Assembly (NCBI RefSeq): GCF_033568475.1
Contig: NC_133121.1
Coordinates: 4,278,001-4,342,000, forward strand
Direction: 5' to 3'
DNA: 64,000 nucleotides
Source of the DNA: Henckelia pumila
Lineage: Eukaryota; Streptophyta; Magnoliopsida; Lamiales; Gesneriaceae
In this document: positions 32,741-46,592 of the stretch, in pieces
How positions within the stretch are numbered: position 1 is the stretch's first letter
Layout: each line of letters starts with the position of its first letter
Translations under genes and position numbers: made by a program
Notes under the pieces: generated by a model
Databases searched by the model: none
What the model was told of the DNA's origin: nothing
What the model saw: the letters and a program-made list of their open reading frames with translations, nothing else

Positions 32741-33841
32741 GTGCTTCGATGCTACCGTGGGGTAATATTCCACATGATTTTTGACCAATCTTTATCTTAC
32801 ACCCTACAGAAGAAGTGGGTCGAATTACCCGTCGAATGCCATGCCATAAACTAAGGCAGTACGGATATGCTATTGGTGCCAAACTGGACTCCAATCTTTA
32901 TAGGCTGTCTTTTATGGGCTTCAATACGCTATTAGAAGACAAATGGATTCAACATTTATCTATTTGGGTTTTCCTAAATTTGGTATTTATGAATGAGCTC
33001 ATGAAAAAGTTAAATGGGCCAGAGAATTTTTAACATAGAGATTTTTCTCTCCATCTTTACTATTTTAACAATAGATCAATATTTAAAATGAAATTGATAT
33101 AAATTAAATTTTAAAAATTATACCTTCTATCATGAAAGTATACAAATAAGTTACCCTTAAAATTACTTAAAAATAAAAATGTTCACTTATCGGAATTTCA
33201 AAATAAAATTTATATATTAAAATATAATTTAATACTATATTAAATTTGGAGAGCACTAGTAGAATAAATTTTATTATAAGTTCCTCAAATTTATATAAAA
33301 TGTAGATATACAACATTTGGTATGAAATATAAAGATTGTAACTGACTACACATTTTTGTTTCATCCGATGTTGGTCTCAATTTTTACAAAATATTATAAC
33401 TATAAATCATTATATTATCCACATATATTGATTTATCTTTCATGTATTAATTATACATATTTCATTATCATGTATCACGATTCACGAGTCAAATTAAATA
33501 ATATAATCAATCATAATATATAATAAAATCAGAGGAGAACATTTGGTCCGTTAGTTTATTTATTTATTTTTTGGTATAACCTAACTGACTCAATTATTTT
33601 TTTACAAAGATGGATCAAAATCAAACTGAATTATCCTTTCAGGAAGCCGCAATGCCGAGGACTCGGCCCAATACCCTCTTTTTTTGGGCCGCAACTCAAA
33701 CTTGATTGGTTGGACTTATAAAAGTCATTTTTTTCAAAACAAAATAAAATAAAATTGAAACAAGTCATTTAGTTACATTTATAAAACTGATGGGAAAAAA
33801 AATAAAAAATTAATGTCTACTGACTAGTACTTGGTATTAAT
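32741..33841. other. Gene-free flank downstream of the tau GST gene
   Basis: AT-rich. A block at about 33575-33640 (TTGGTATAACCTAACTGACT, then ACAAAGATGGATCAAAATCA) also occurs at 28110-28160, so both GST units carry it or it is a dispersed repeat. No gene seen. Confidence 0.45.
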
Positions 33842-34322
33842 TAGGGATGTAAACGAGTCGAGCCGAGCTTTTGAATGTTCGAGCTCGGTTATTTTATAAA
33901 CGAGCCGAGCCCTAGCTTATTTAACGAGCCTAAACGAGCTTAATATATTTAAACTATAAATTTAAATATTTATTAAATTAATTAAAAACTAAATTATATA
34001 TTTGAAAAAAATATAATATTATTATTAAAATTTGTAATTTTATCCTAATAAATTAATTTTTATAGATTTTTCAATATTTTTCATAAGTAAAGTGTAAATT
34101 TATAAATTAAATATCAATACTATTATTTTTTCGTCTAAAGATGACTTACGAGCTTGTTAACGAGCCTGTTAACGAGTATGTTCACGAGCTAACGAGCCGA
34201 ATATTGTAAAGCTCGAGCTTGGTTCATTTGTCTTAACGAGCCTCATTAAACGAGCTCGAACGAGCTTTTAACGAGCCGAAACCCGAACTGTTCGCGAACT
34301 GTTCGTCTCATTTACATCCCTA
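33842..34322. mobile_element. hAT-type non-autonomous element (481 bp)
   Basis: The ends TAGGGATGTAAACGAG and CTCATTTACATCCCTA are near-perfect inverted repeats. Subterminal arrays of CGAGCCGAGC / GCTCGAACGAGC words surround an AT-rich core. The 8-bp flanks GTATTAAT (33834-33841) and ATATTAAT (34323-34330) differ at one base, as expected of a hAT duplication. No transposase. Confidence 0.8.
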
Positions 34323-34523
34323 ATATTAATCTTGTCAATCATCAAATACTTCTTTTGGGAGCTAAATGGAGCTTCATTATTTAAAACCAATATATAGTCA
34401 AAATATTTATTCTGAACAAAATTATATACATATATATGTATTAATTTATTATTATTTTTTTGAAAAAAGCCTAAAGAGATCGGTTTTCAAGTCGAACATT
34501 ATTTATTGATTGGACAAAGATTA

Positions 34524-34525
<2 letters not shown>

Positions 34526-34558
<33 letters not shown>
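34526..34558. repeat. (AAT)n microsatellite
   Basis: About eleven AAT units, followed by a poly-A run at about 34670-34686. It accounts for the poly-Asn and poly-Leu reading frames here. Confidence 0.9.
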
Positions 34559-34559
<1 letters not shown>

Positions 34560-34765
34560 CCAACAACTAAGTTTCGATCCTTTTTCTTCTTCAAATTACA
34601 ACACAAACACGAGATGAAAATGATTATTCTCAAATGCATACCATATTCTTTTATTCGCAAACCATGCCAAAAAAAAAAAAAAAAAAAGTAAACCAGAAAT
34701 TGGCCATCAACCGTGGCTAGCCACACCTTATTAATCTAGCCATTGAAATAAGTTTTGAAATAATT

Positions 34766-36325
<1,560 letters not shown>

Positions 36326-39300
36326 TCATATGTTGATCGGTTCCCTGATTTTGACATATACACAGATATGAAGGTAGTGCTCAGGGTTTATCAAATTGTT
36401 TGCTATCCAGACAAATGGAATTTCCAGTTTTGGCTCTATTCCCTGAATCCGGACAAGCTTGATCTCAGCATTGTCAGATAGGCGCCCTGCACGTTCATTT
36501 GATACTTCTGCAGTATCTTCAGGACTTCTTGAGCTACTTGCTTCTTCTGATCCATGCTCTTCTCCAACCTCTTCTACAAGTGGATTTGCATCAATTGAGG
36601 ATTTCTCTGCAAAGAACTCGGGTAACAGAGCTTTTACCGCATCATACAAGGTGAAGCAATTTCCTGCAATATGAGGAATGTATAAATGTTTTTACACGGG
36701 AGCGCCACTAGATCATGTAATAATTTGTTTGAATGTACAATGCTGGAAGGGAAAAGTCCCACGAAGCTCAGCTAATTTCAACTACAGGTAAAAGGATATA
36801 TATTCGGTGTAATCTGCCCATCTTGCTACCCCACCCCACCAGCTGAACATTCTAAATACATAAACATAAGCGATATGATTTGGGATTTCGGCAGGAGAGT
36901 AATATCAATGAAGCAATTTTTAAAATTTTATGGCAGAATGATATTAGTGGTTCTCCTATTCAGAGGTTCGGCAAGTATTGACAAACATCAGAAGGTGGAT
37001 ATGATTTACCCTGAGTATTAAACTTGGTGGTGGCTAAGTTTCTTCTATTTGAAATTCTAAAATTTAGCAACCCAAAAGAAACACATGTTGCCCCAACTTT
37101 TTTATTTTTGGACTACACTGATTGAGGCGCAAAAGCTCACAGACTAGCAAGACTCAAGTTCCATAACGTGTGCAACAATAAATAGGTAACAAAAATTTTG
37201 TTAGATCCACGGTTGATGTAATTAATTATATAACAAATGGAACGACGTCATCCTCACCATAAATCTCCACAGGATGGTTTATGTAAGAAATTTTGTCCCA
37301 GCTATCAACAACAGGAGAATCTTCCAAATCATCAATATCTTCAACAATACTCCGAAGGTACAAACGAACTGGAATTCTACCTGATGAGAGAAACCAAACA
37401 TAAAACTGATTAAATAGAAAGATAAATGCATGCAACATTCTTCCTACTTGATAACAATGTTGAAGTAACCATTCCGGAGCAAAAAAATCAATCCAAGGGT
37501 CTAAGGAAACTAAAACTAAAACTGGCATTGGCAATGTCACCACTGCTTGCACTTCTAAATGCCGATCAAGTAATCTTTTAATTGTAAAACCAAGATTTGG
37601 GGAAAAAGACATCCATCAAGATTAAGTGAACTGAAAGAGCAGGAAGAACACCCAAAAAAAACAAAGGAAAAACATCCACCAAGATACGAGCCATTTGACA
37701 CAAAATATCTACAGAGATTTATGAAATGAATATCTATCTGTACATGACAGAATTATAACTACTGAACGTCTAACCTGCCCTGGTTGGTGCAATAGCATTA
37801 GAGTCATTAATGCCTTGAAAAGCTTTTGAACCGGAAGAACTCAATTTGAAAGAAAAGTCATCTCCAGCTACGTGATCAAGTTTAAGTTTGGACGAAACAC
37901 CGCGGTAAACTTCCATCTGGCCTGATGAATAACATTATTTAAATTTACACTTTTATCCATGGTTTGAAAACTAAGGGCGAACATAAAAATATCAGAAAGC
38001 TTATCGATCAAATTTCATGTGTTATTGTAATACAACAAGGAACGTACGCACAATGTTAGTGCATAAACCAGGAAAGATAGGACCAGTAACCGCAAACTCA
38101 AGAACACAGTGACATGCACGATGAAATCATGTTTCTCACACTTACAAAATCCTTATATTTTTTTAAACAACTAGCAATTCCGATTACTATCTACAAAAAA
38201 ATACGAGGCAAAAAAATTTTTCTGATAACATTTATACACCTGAGTTGTTAAAAGAGTGCATCTTTACACCGTCAAAATGCAAGGTGGCATGTTTGTCAAT
38301 GTAAGTTGCGTCATTTATTTTAGAGTGCATCTTTACACCGTCCAACAGAAAATAAATGACGCAACTTACATTGACAAACATGCCACCTTGCATTTTGACT
38401 TACTCAATGGAAACATGAAAAATAAGGTAGCAAAATAGTCTCAAAAAAGGAAGGCGAGACCCAAGCCCATATGAGATCTCCTATTTCAGCCACAAGCCCA
38501 CAACAAGCATAAATCTGCCATATTTTCATCCCAATACCGTGATTCTTACTGAATCGAATTGGGTACTTTAGGGAATATGGCAACTCTCGTGGTGGGTTTA
38601 GGCCATGGCTAAAGCAGGAGACCCCAAATAGGCTTCGCTCTCACAAGGAACTTCTAATAATGGAAAGAACAAATATCAATTAGTAGTCATGGTGCTTGAT
38701 TTCTTTATAATCATTTCAAATAGCAATTCATAGAACAAAAAAGAAAAAAGACAGAAAATATACAGCCAAAAGGTGTATAAAAGCCTATCATTTCCTTTTC
38801 CAAAAAAAAAAAAAAAGAAGAAGAAAAAAGCCTATCATTTAAAACGAGCACATAATCTAAGAAAATTTCATACCATTTAATACAGACAGCCAAAGTTCTG
38901 CCTGATCAGATTGAGACATATTCATAATATTCTTGCAGTTGCCATTGATAATATATGCAGCCTGTGGAGAAGCTTATGCAATTAATAAGTCAGACAGGTG
39001 GCTGAACTGCTTGAGGTAAGCATTTCATCTCTTACAATTCAACCAAATAAAAAATGTAAAGTTAGTTCTTGAATTAGTATAATAAAGGATGATAGAAAAG
39101 GAGTTTATACAAGAAGGCAAGCCCAAGGTGAGAGAGACCAGCATCTTAACAAAGGAAAAACGTGAAACACGAGATGCAATCATGTCCTTCTAATTGTTTG
39201 AGGGTGAATATCTTCCTCTCTATTGCTAACGGGTGCACACACCAGAAACTTTAATCAGTAAGGTTGGACTCTGATCTTCCTCCCCACCCACACCCAAAAT

Positions 39301-40904
39301 CCGAATTTCAGTTTCAAGGTTTGCCTATGAAAGGATTATTTCTCAGCGAAGCGGGTTTCTTATCTTCTGTGAGTGGCTGAGTGCAAGTGTGCCTTAACAG
39401 CAATTAAAAGAAAAAAAAGCTACTCAACTTTGAGACCACCAATGGAAGTAAAAATAAAACAGAACAAAAATGATTTCTTTAACCTCTTTCAGTGCATTTA
39501 TAAAGCTCCACTTTACACTCTCTTCACCTTCACAAGGGATCAACAAATTCCCAGGATATCCTCTAAAATGCACCTGCAGGCAGATACAACAGCACGCTCA
39601 GTGAAAGTGGGAAATTGTTAGCTGGTTCTTTTGATTCAAGTAGCAGGGAAAGCAACAGACTGAAGTATTATAAGTACAGATCGATCAAACAAGATGAAAT
39701 ATATAAAAATAGAACTGATAGTAAATTCCCGGAGATATCTCCATAATCCCCTGGTAGAGCTAGTACAACCACAAACAACTAACGACAATGAACAGAACAA
39801 CCGATTCTCTTCCTCCATCTCCTTCTAATTACCCCTTCCCACGTGAATTCTCTAAATGGGCCTCTTGGGCTTTCTAGAATATACAAATTTGATATTGGGT
39901 TTGGTATGGTCTTCCAGGCCCCTAACAGAAATGCATAAGCAAATAATAAGTGTGCCTAGAATTCTTGGACTAGTATGTTGCTTTGACTGACTCGAGTGAT
40001 CCACAATTTAATCATTTAAGATGTAAATATGCAGGCCAAGACTCTGCCGTTGGCACTAATCTGAGGAGTTCACCTCACTATAATTTAATTTTGTTGGAAT
40101 ATGTTCTCAACAGGCAACAAGGCATCCTTTAATTGTTAAGGTTACAAGCCCAGGAACACGTAAGCACAACTGTATGTTTAAATGATACATTTTCAACCAA
40201 GCACTTGATCTACCAGGATCCTCATCAATACCTGAATGGAATGTCGAATTCAAAGAATACCTAGCAAGAAGCTTTTAGCTTAAGGGAATACACCTAGGAT
40301 GTCCTTTATACATCACATTGTACAAATTTATTGCACTTGAAGCCTTAAATAGTAAGACTGTAAGAGTGACAGTGGTTAATTCAAGTGACAGTTACCACCC
40401 TATGGTGGATTTGCATTGTAAATATGTTGCCTCATCCTATTAAGGTACTTCAAAATGAGCCAAGGAGTTAACAAATGCCAGATGCAAACTTATCAATCAA
40501 CTATTACATGCTTACACATTTCACACCTCGAGTAAAGCCATTTGTATACTACAGTTAAAACCCACTTTACAGTCAGATAATTCAAAGGTGATGGAATGAA
40601 CATTTTACTTTTGAACTGGTATAACGATGCCAGTTAAAAAGCATCCCAACATCTTATAATTTCAAAAGTAGCAACAGCCAACATGTCTCCGCTGAGTTCA
40701 ACAAAAAGTTTTTTTGGTTGGCGACACACAAAAAAATTCACATAAAGATTAAGTACTTCACAGTTTAGCAAAGAATCCACCATAAGCCAGAATTAATTTC
40801 ATACAGTTATATTCCAAGGTCTCTCCGGTTCTGCACAAAGAAGATCAAAAAGTACCCCTGTAGGTATATACCTGGAATGGGTAACAATAATACCAATCAG
40901 AATT

Positions 40905-40943
<39 letters not shown>

Positions 40944-42317
40944 TAATTTTATGGAACAATAAACATGCAAATTTTCTTAAACAAGAAGCTACAACGACAT
41001 AGAAACCCCGCAAAAACAAAATTAGAATACAGTAGCTCCGTATCATTACAATGCACCATAGTCATTAAAACCTTTGCCCCTTGAGGCTTAAAACAATGTG
41101 CCCAGGCACAAACAAGATTCAGTCAAGCACAAGCTTCAGCGTGCAACAATGGCACGAAGCATGCTTTAACTGTCCTTAAATGCAACAATAGTTAATCCAA
41201 AATAATAATTCATTTATATTTGATTATACACCAAAAAATACACCTTTTATAATTGTTCATTAATTTGCAAAGTCCATTTTCAATGCTATGAGATGGTACA
41301 ATTTTAGAGCATTTAAGTTTCATAATTTTACACGCTCGTGTGCATCATCTGCTTGTGCCTTCAGATTTCAACGGCCACAAAATACACTGATAAGAGATTA
41401 TATAAACCTCACTGATTAGAATTGTGTAAAAAAGAAGCATGAACTAAAGGAACTACAAATTCTATAATTACGTATCAGCTAAAGACACCGCCTTTGACCT
41501 CCACCACCAAGTGGAGAACATCTAGGCAGCGGTACCATGAAGAAAACCGCTGGCGTAATATCATGTCGATATCTTCAAAATTTATTGTCCAAAACAATAT
41601 TTTTTTCTGGCTCGAAAAGCGATTGAATGTTGAAAAATAAACCACCACTTTAATCCTTGATGGATTTTTATTCCCTTTCTTATAATTATAATCCTTTCTT
41701 TCATAATGGCAGCATCTGGATGGGATTCATTTGCACCTATAGATCAAGTAATGAGCATGCAAATACACACCATTTGAGCGGTAAACCTTTGTAATCGAAC
41801 CACACAGTGTCAACTCCAGGAGGAAGGGAACTGCTAAAGAAAGGCTTAATCTGCGGAACTAACAGAGGCAAGTACCCCAACCGAGAGGCCAATATCTGCA
41901 ACAAAATCCATAACACGAAAAAGTAATGATAGTAAGAAGGACAAAAGCCCATCAAAATCGAATTTTAAGCTGTTAAGTAATATCTGTCATTTAACCCAAC
42001 AGAATAAACACAAAATGAAAACCCAGCAGACAGATAGTCATTTAGTAACAAAAGCAAGCCATAAATCCCAAACCCATCTGGTAAATACATTAAAGTAAAC
42101 ACAGCTTCATTCTCCATGACATTTCGCCAACCACCAGTTTGCAATCACATATAATACTGATCGTCAAAACATAAATAGGACAAGGTACCAAAGCGGGGGA
42201 CGGAGGTGGAAGAGTGGTGACTTCAGAATCGTGGAGATGAATTTGAAGTGGAATCGCGCCTGCCCAAACATATTGCTGCGCTTCGTTTCCCGCCGCCTTG
42301 TAATCGTCTATTGTCAT
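36326..42317 (-). CDS. ATG5: Autophagy protein 5 (ATG5), 8 exons
   Basis: Exons on the minus strand: 42317-42189, 41895-41771, 40871-40805, 39573-39484, 38961-38874, 37921-37775, 37380-37258 and 36663-36326. All join in phase to 368 residues (Arabidopsis ATG5 is 337). The start is the first ATG (MTIDDYKAAGNEAQ), just before the conserved YVWAGAIPLQIHLH. ATG5 is joined to ATG12 and, with ATG16, forms the complex that lipidates ATG8 on growing autophagosomes. The layout is ubiquitin-like domain A, a helical part, then ubiquitin-like domain B. The ATG12 acceptor is the lysine of INALKEAAYIING (K136). Other anchors are FDYKGLPLKW, GVLFDLLCAEPERPWN, SVKWSFIN, RIPVRLYLRS, and EIKLVRIQGIEPKLEIPFVW. 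The linker between HPVEIY and CFTLYD is short, and residues 230-260 and the Ser/Glu-rich part of exon 8 are variable. The gene appears functional. Confidence 0.95.
38253..38399. repeat. Perfect 51-bp inverted repeat in an ATG5 intron
   Basis: Arms at 38271-38321 and 38349-38399 are exact reverse complements, separated by a 27-bp spacer. The spacer starts with a second copy of the AGAGTGCATCTTTACACCGT that also precedes the first arm (about 38252-38271). It lies in the intron between exons 5 and 6. It gives rise to a spurious 60-codon ORF. In RNA it would form a long unbroken stem. Confidence 0.9.
40903..40939. repeat. T/A homopolymer tract in an ATG5 intron
   Basis: A T run joined to about 28 A on the plus strand, i.e. 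a long T tract in the ATG5 sense strand, about 32 bp upstream of the exon 3 acceptor. It may serve as part of the pyrimidine tract and is likely length-variable. Confidence 0.7.
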
Positions 42318-42692
42318 CAGTTCTAGATCAACGAACAAAGCTTCTGGCTTGAGTTATTACTCCACCGGCGCTTCCGTGCAGTCTCCACTCCGATTCCGAA
42401 GCCGTGAGACCGCTAAAATATTTTCCTTTATTTTTTTGGGGAGAATTGAATTGTTTAAACACTTTTACTTTGTCAAAATATATTTTTTCTTAAATAAAAT
42501 TTATGGGATATTGTAAATTTAAAAATAAAATTAAAAAATTCATTGAAGCATAAAATTTTTTTCTCTAAAGATACTTGTATGTAAAAAATACATATACTAT
42601 TATCTGATTTTATCATAGTCACCAATTCTATATATCTTAACGGGATTTTTGTTTTGTAGATACGTTTTTTTTAGGCTGGTTAATCAAATTTA

Positions 42693-43071
42693 GAGTCCGT
42701 TTGGATTTCATAAACTTTTTTTTAAAAAGAGTAACACTTCTGTGAGACGGTCTCGTTCGTGAGACGGGTTAATCCTACCCATATTTACAATAATAAGTAA
42801 TACTTTTGGCATAAATTGTAATACTTTTTAATTGATAACCCATACAAGAGACCCGTCTCATAAAAATGACCCTTGAGACCGTCTCATAGGAGTTTTTGCC
42901 TTTTAAAAAAAAATTTTAAAAACCTTTAATTTTTAATTTTTTTAAAAATCTCTAAATTTAAAAAAAAATGTTTTAAAGCACTTAAATGACCATCTAAACA
43001 TTTTATAAACTAAAAAGCTTTTTTTTAAAAAAAAGTGATTTCTGATCGGGCTTTTGATATCAAACGGGGCC
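42693..43071. mobile_element. Tourist-like (PIF/Harbinger) MITE with a nested insertion
   Basis: The ends are GAGTCCGTTTGGATTTC and GATATCAAACGGGGCC, with the 3-bp duplication TTA at 42690-42692 and 43072-43074. The family is the same as the MITE in the PDLP promoter. Its interior is opened by a second element at about 42733-42897. It lies about 380 bp upstream of the ATG5 start. Confidence 0.75.
42733..42897. mobile_element. Small inverted-repeat element nested in the MITE
   Basis: The ends are AACACTTCTGTGAGACGGTC and GACCGTCTCATAGGAGTTTTT, inverted over about 20 bp, with internal repeats of GAGACGGGTT / ACCCGTCTC. This GAGACGGTCTC-ended MITE family is widespread in eudicots. No clear target duplication seen. 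Confidence 0.65.
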
Positions 43072-43074
43072 TTA

Positions 43075-44254
43075 ATGAGAAATAATACTTTTAATATAAA
43101 ATTATATTTTTTTTGTATTCATCTACTTACAAATTATGTATACTAGCAATTATGCACACGCGATGCGTGTGTTATATATAGTATACAAATATCAATATCA
43201 AAATAAAAATGAATGTAATTTAGATGAGTTATTTTGAATTGATAATATACATAGAGAAAGTTAGCTTAGAATAAAATGAGGTGAGAATAATTTTAGAAAT
43301 GAGAAATAAAATTTATTATATAAGACGATGAGAAATGCAAGACGGTTGGAAAAAAAAATTAAGAAATTGCAAGGTGGGATGTGAAATGAAAAGTTGGAGG
43401 TTAATGAACCAATTGAAAAAAAAAGAAAATAATAAAGTTAGTGTTCTCAAAAATAGTTTTTATAAGTTTCTCAACTATTATAAAATAGTAGAGATAATAT
43501 AATTTTTATATCACAAACATTATCCAACAAAAGGTAATTGCAATATAAATTAATATTAAAATATTCGATAATCACTTTTATATTCTTCCTTTTTTGAGTA
43601 AATATTAGTTCTGATAATATGCATTAAACACGAATCAACAAATAAATGTGGATAACAATTACATTTTCTAAAATCAAAATGAGCTATATAAACACTTTTG
43701 TTTTTTAATTCTTGTGAATAAGCTTCATATATTTAAGTATGTGGTTAATTCAATGTGAAAATCCATTTACAAGAGGTATGAAAACATATACCAATTTCTC
43801 AACAAAAAAAAAAAAGAAAAAAAAAAAAGATCTCCCATGGGTAAATATTTATTGCATCCAAATTTGTCATTATTATTGGAATTATTACTCCGAAAAGGGG
43901 AGGAAAAAAAAAAAAGAAAAGAAACGAAAAGAAAAAGGTTAATATTAACTTCAATGGGTTGGAAAGTTTAATCCTTCATTTCATTTGGTTAAAATCAAGT
44001 TAAGCTATCTCTTTGGGATGATGACCGCTGATCTTTTGATCGAAAAGGTTGTCTGCACCTGCAAACTGCAATCAAATCCCCTAACGTAGCCGCCGTATTG
44101 ACGCAGATCACACCCCCAGAGAATTCCCTTCTGGTTTTTCTCCATTTCCCAATTGAGAACAACACTTTCATGCGTCGTTACTACGCACTAAACGGCAGCT
44201 AATTAACAAATTTGTTGTTCAGTCGCCATCGGCATACAGACCAACTACCAAGAA
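43075..44254. other. Intergenic region upstream of the SGNH gene
   Basis: AT-rich with several poly-A runs (43804-43828 and 43905-43935). Near 43150 is the near-palindrome CACACGCGATGCGTGTG, a motif seen at ends of dispersed plant repeats. No gene. The last 250 bp are probably promoter and 5' UTR. Confidence 0.4.
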
Positions 44255-44347
44255 TTGGCCTTTTACTCATTTCAATCAAATCCCAATTCGCAGAAGTTGG
44301 AGAGAAGCGCAGGAAAGTGTGTCGATCGAGCAAGCAGAGGGCGACAA

Positions 44348-45448
44348 ATGTTCGGGGCCGTCCAGTTGGGTCTATTGGCGGCCTGTGTAGTGTTGTTTGT
44401 GCCTATGGGAATGGCGGGTTGGCATTTGAGCCGTAACAAGATGCTTTTTTTTAGCTGTGCCCTCTTCATTACTCTGGCTGTCGGTGTTCATCTGATGCCT
44501 TATTTCCCTTCAATCTCCGATTTCCTCTCCCCGGCGGATATAATTTCAGCCCCAACTGGTGAGTCTTCTTTGAGTAGTGATTCGTGTCTCTTTTTCTTAC
44601 ATAGTGGTATGTATAGTGGTGATGAAGAATGTGAGAGTGGCATTGGTTGTAAAAAGAGGTCTTGGGAGTGGATTCAATCTGGTAAGGTTGCTGAATGTCA
44701 GTTTCAGAGGTTGAAGAAATTGGATGCGTCTATTTTGTTAAATGGGTCTTGGGTAGTGGTTGCTGGTGATTCTCAGGCGAGGCTAATGGTGGTTTCTTTG
44801 TTAGAATTAGTGATGGGATCCGAGGGAATGGAGAGAGTGAGGGGGGATTTGTTCAAGAGGCACAGTGATTATTCAGTGGTGGTGGATGAGATTGCTCTGA
44901 AGTTGGATTTTTTGTGGGCTCCATATGTTAGGAATTTGACTGAATTGATGATTCGTTTTAAGGGAAACAACAATTACCCGGATGTTATGGTGATGGGAGC
45001 TGGATTATGGGATATGCTTCATGTGAACAATGCATCAGATTATGGTGTTTCATTAACACAATTCAAGGATTCTTGCTTGGCACTTATGCCGGTTTCATCG
45101 GATTTGGAGGCTATGGATGGAGGGCTAAGCCAGGCTCCGTCCACCCAGCTGGTGCATTTCTTTTGGCTCGGGATTCCAACATTGATAAATTCAATGTTGA
45201 ACACAGAGGAGAAGAGGGAGAGGATGGCTGATACAATGTGTGATTTATATAATAACAAACTTATCGAAAGCGAGCTACTGCGACAATCTGGTGGGCCACT
45301 TTTGAAACTAGATATTCGATTGTTAAGTGAATTATGTGGGCCTCAATGTACAGTTGACGGAATGCATTATGATCAACTTGTATATGATGCCGCCGTTCAA
45401 ATAATGCTGCATGCATTGCTCATTGAATCTAATCAGAAGCTACAATAA
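44348..45448 (+). CDS. SGNH / PC-esterase-like membrane protein (intronless)
   Basis: A single exon of 366 codons from the ATG at 44348 (MFGAVQLGLLAACV). The frame stays open to an upstream ATG at 44255, but those 31 extra residues look like translated 5' UTR. Two hydrophobic helices (about 6-26 and 31-50) are followed by a lumenal-type domain with GDSQARL at 140-146 and DGMHYD at 337-342. A Gly-Asp-Ser motif near the start and Asp-x-x-His near the end fit the SGNH hydrolase fold of the Pmr5/Cas1p PC-esterase group. Such proteins are often Golgi acyltransferases or esterases acting on glycans. The substrate is unknown. Variable Ser-rich and Cys-containing loops lie at about 70-105. A plant ortholog family likely exists, but I cannot name it. 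Confidence 0.7.
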   Translation: MFGAVQLGLLAACVVLFVPMGMAGWHLSRNKMLFFSCALFITLAVGVHLMPYFPSISDFLSPADIISAPTGESSLSSDSCLFFLHSGMYSGDEECESGIGCKKRSWEWIQSGKVAECQFQRLKKLDASILLNGSWVVVAGDSQARLMVVSLLELVMGSEGMERVRGDLFKRHSDYSVVVDEIALKLDFLWAPYVRNLTELMIRFKGNNNYPDVMVMGAGLWDMLHVNNASDYGVSLTQFKDSCLALMPVSSDLEAMDGGLSQAPSTQLVHFFWLGIPTLINSMLNTEEKRERMADTMCDLYNNKLIESELLRQSGGPLLKLDIRLLSELCGPQCTVDGMHYDQLVYDAAVQIMLHALLIESNQKLQ

Positions 45449-46431
45449 TGGAATCTTGAATCCCTGTTGAACAATAGAGGAATTTTTATGGATTGCAAAT
45501 ATTTGTTGTACACTTTGGTGTTTTCAGTCTTGAATATGTCAGTCTTTCCAGTGTTCTCTTAGTTGGCACTCGACATCAGTCAAATTCTGCTGTCGCTCGC
45601 AGCAGACACGGAGGTTTTTTTTATTTTGGTTCTTTGGCACACGAAAACTGATACACGATAAGAAGCAACTTTTGCTGTTAGTCAGAGCAACTGCTAGTAC
45701 CTCACATCCAATTTTGGTGTGAACATCTATGTAATTCTGTGTTAGTATCCTAACTACACCTTTTCAACCCTGAAACAATCGTCAGGATTTTTCATTCCTG
45801 CATTAGCTATTTACATCATCTGATATACACGTAGACAAGGTTTTTTTATTTGTTTCCTTATGTTGGTTCTTAACCGAATGTTTATTTTGCTTAATAAATC
45901 CTTGATTAATTATCTTAGCTTGTTATAGTTGTAAATGTATATAATATTTTGTTACATATTCATGAGATTATCGTTATGTGTTTATCTTTTAGCTATTTTA
46001 TCTGTGCCTCGTGATTGAACTGATCTTGACTTGGTTTGAATGTTGAATGCTGCCAATTGTTCATGAACCTATTCATCTGTTACTAAATATTAAATTTATC
46101 AATTCTGTGTATGGTGGTTTACGATGAACTTGATATCATGCCCTTGTTGGCCTTGGGAGAGTTGGTATTATAAATGCATGGCTGAATTTTACTGCTTGCT
46201 GTTAGTTATAACAATGGGATTAAGATAAAGTTATAAATATCTAGAATGCTACAGGTAAGGCAGAAATGAAGTCACGAGCTAGTTCACGAACGAGCTTCTG
46301 CAAGTGAGGCCTTTAGTGGTGTCTTTTATGCTTGTGCTTGTACATTGTTTTAAGTCAATTTTTAATAACCATAATGGCGATTTCGATATCTTCCTGATTT
46401 GAGTGGAACAGATTCACTTTGCAAGTGACCT
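45449..46431. other. 3' flank of the SGNH gene
   Basis: 3' UTR and intergenic sequence; no gene seen. Confidence 0.4.
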
Positions 46432-46584
46432 GGGGAAATTCTATGCCGCCCTCCGGGGTAGTGCCCGGAGGGCAATCCAACGGCCCCGGGCCATGACACA
46501 TCACAATGATGTGATGTGCAAAATGGCCCGGGCCATTGGATCTGCCAGATCGGGCACTACCCATGGGGCGGCTAAGAATTCCCC
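46432..46584. mobile_element. 153-bp foldback MITE (hAT type) with perfect 8-bp duplication
   Basis: The ends GGGGAAATTCT and AGAATTCCCC are inverted, and the 8-bp duplication AGTGACCT is exact (46424-46431 and 46585-46592), which indicates the hAT superfamily. Nearly the whole element folds on itself: GGGTAGTGCCCG pairs with CGGGCACTACCC, ATCCAACGGCCCCGGGCCAT with ATGGCCCGGGCCATTGGAT, and ACATCACA with TGTGATGT at the tip. It is very GC-rich compared with its surroundings. Confidence 0.9.
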
Positions 46585-46592
46585 AGTGACCT

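Noticed and set aside
34506-34726. Poly-Asn and poly-Leu reading frames
   Set aside because: They are translations of the (AAT)n microsatellite and poly-A.
38256-38438. 60-codon ORF in an ATG5 intron
   Set aside because: It arises from the inverted repeat and lies wholly in an intron.
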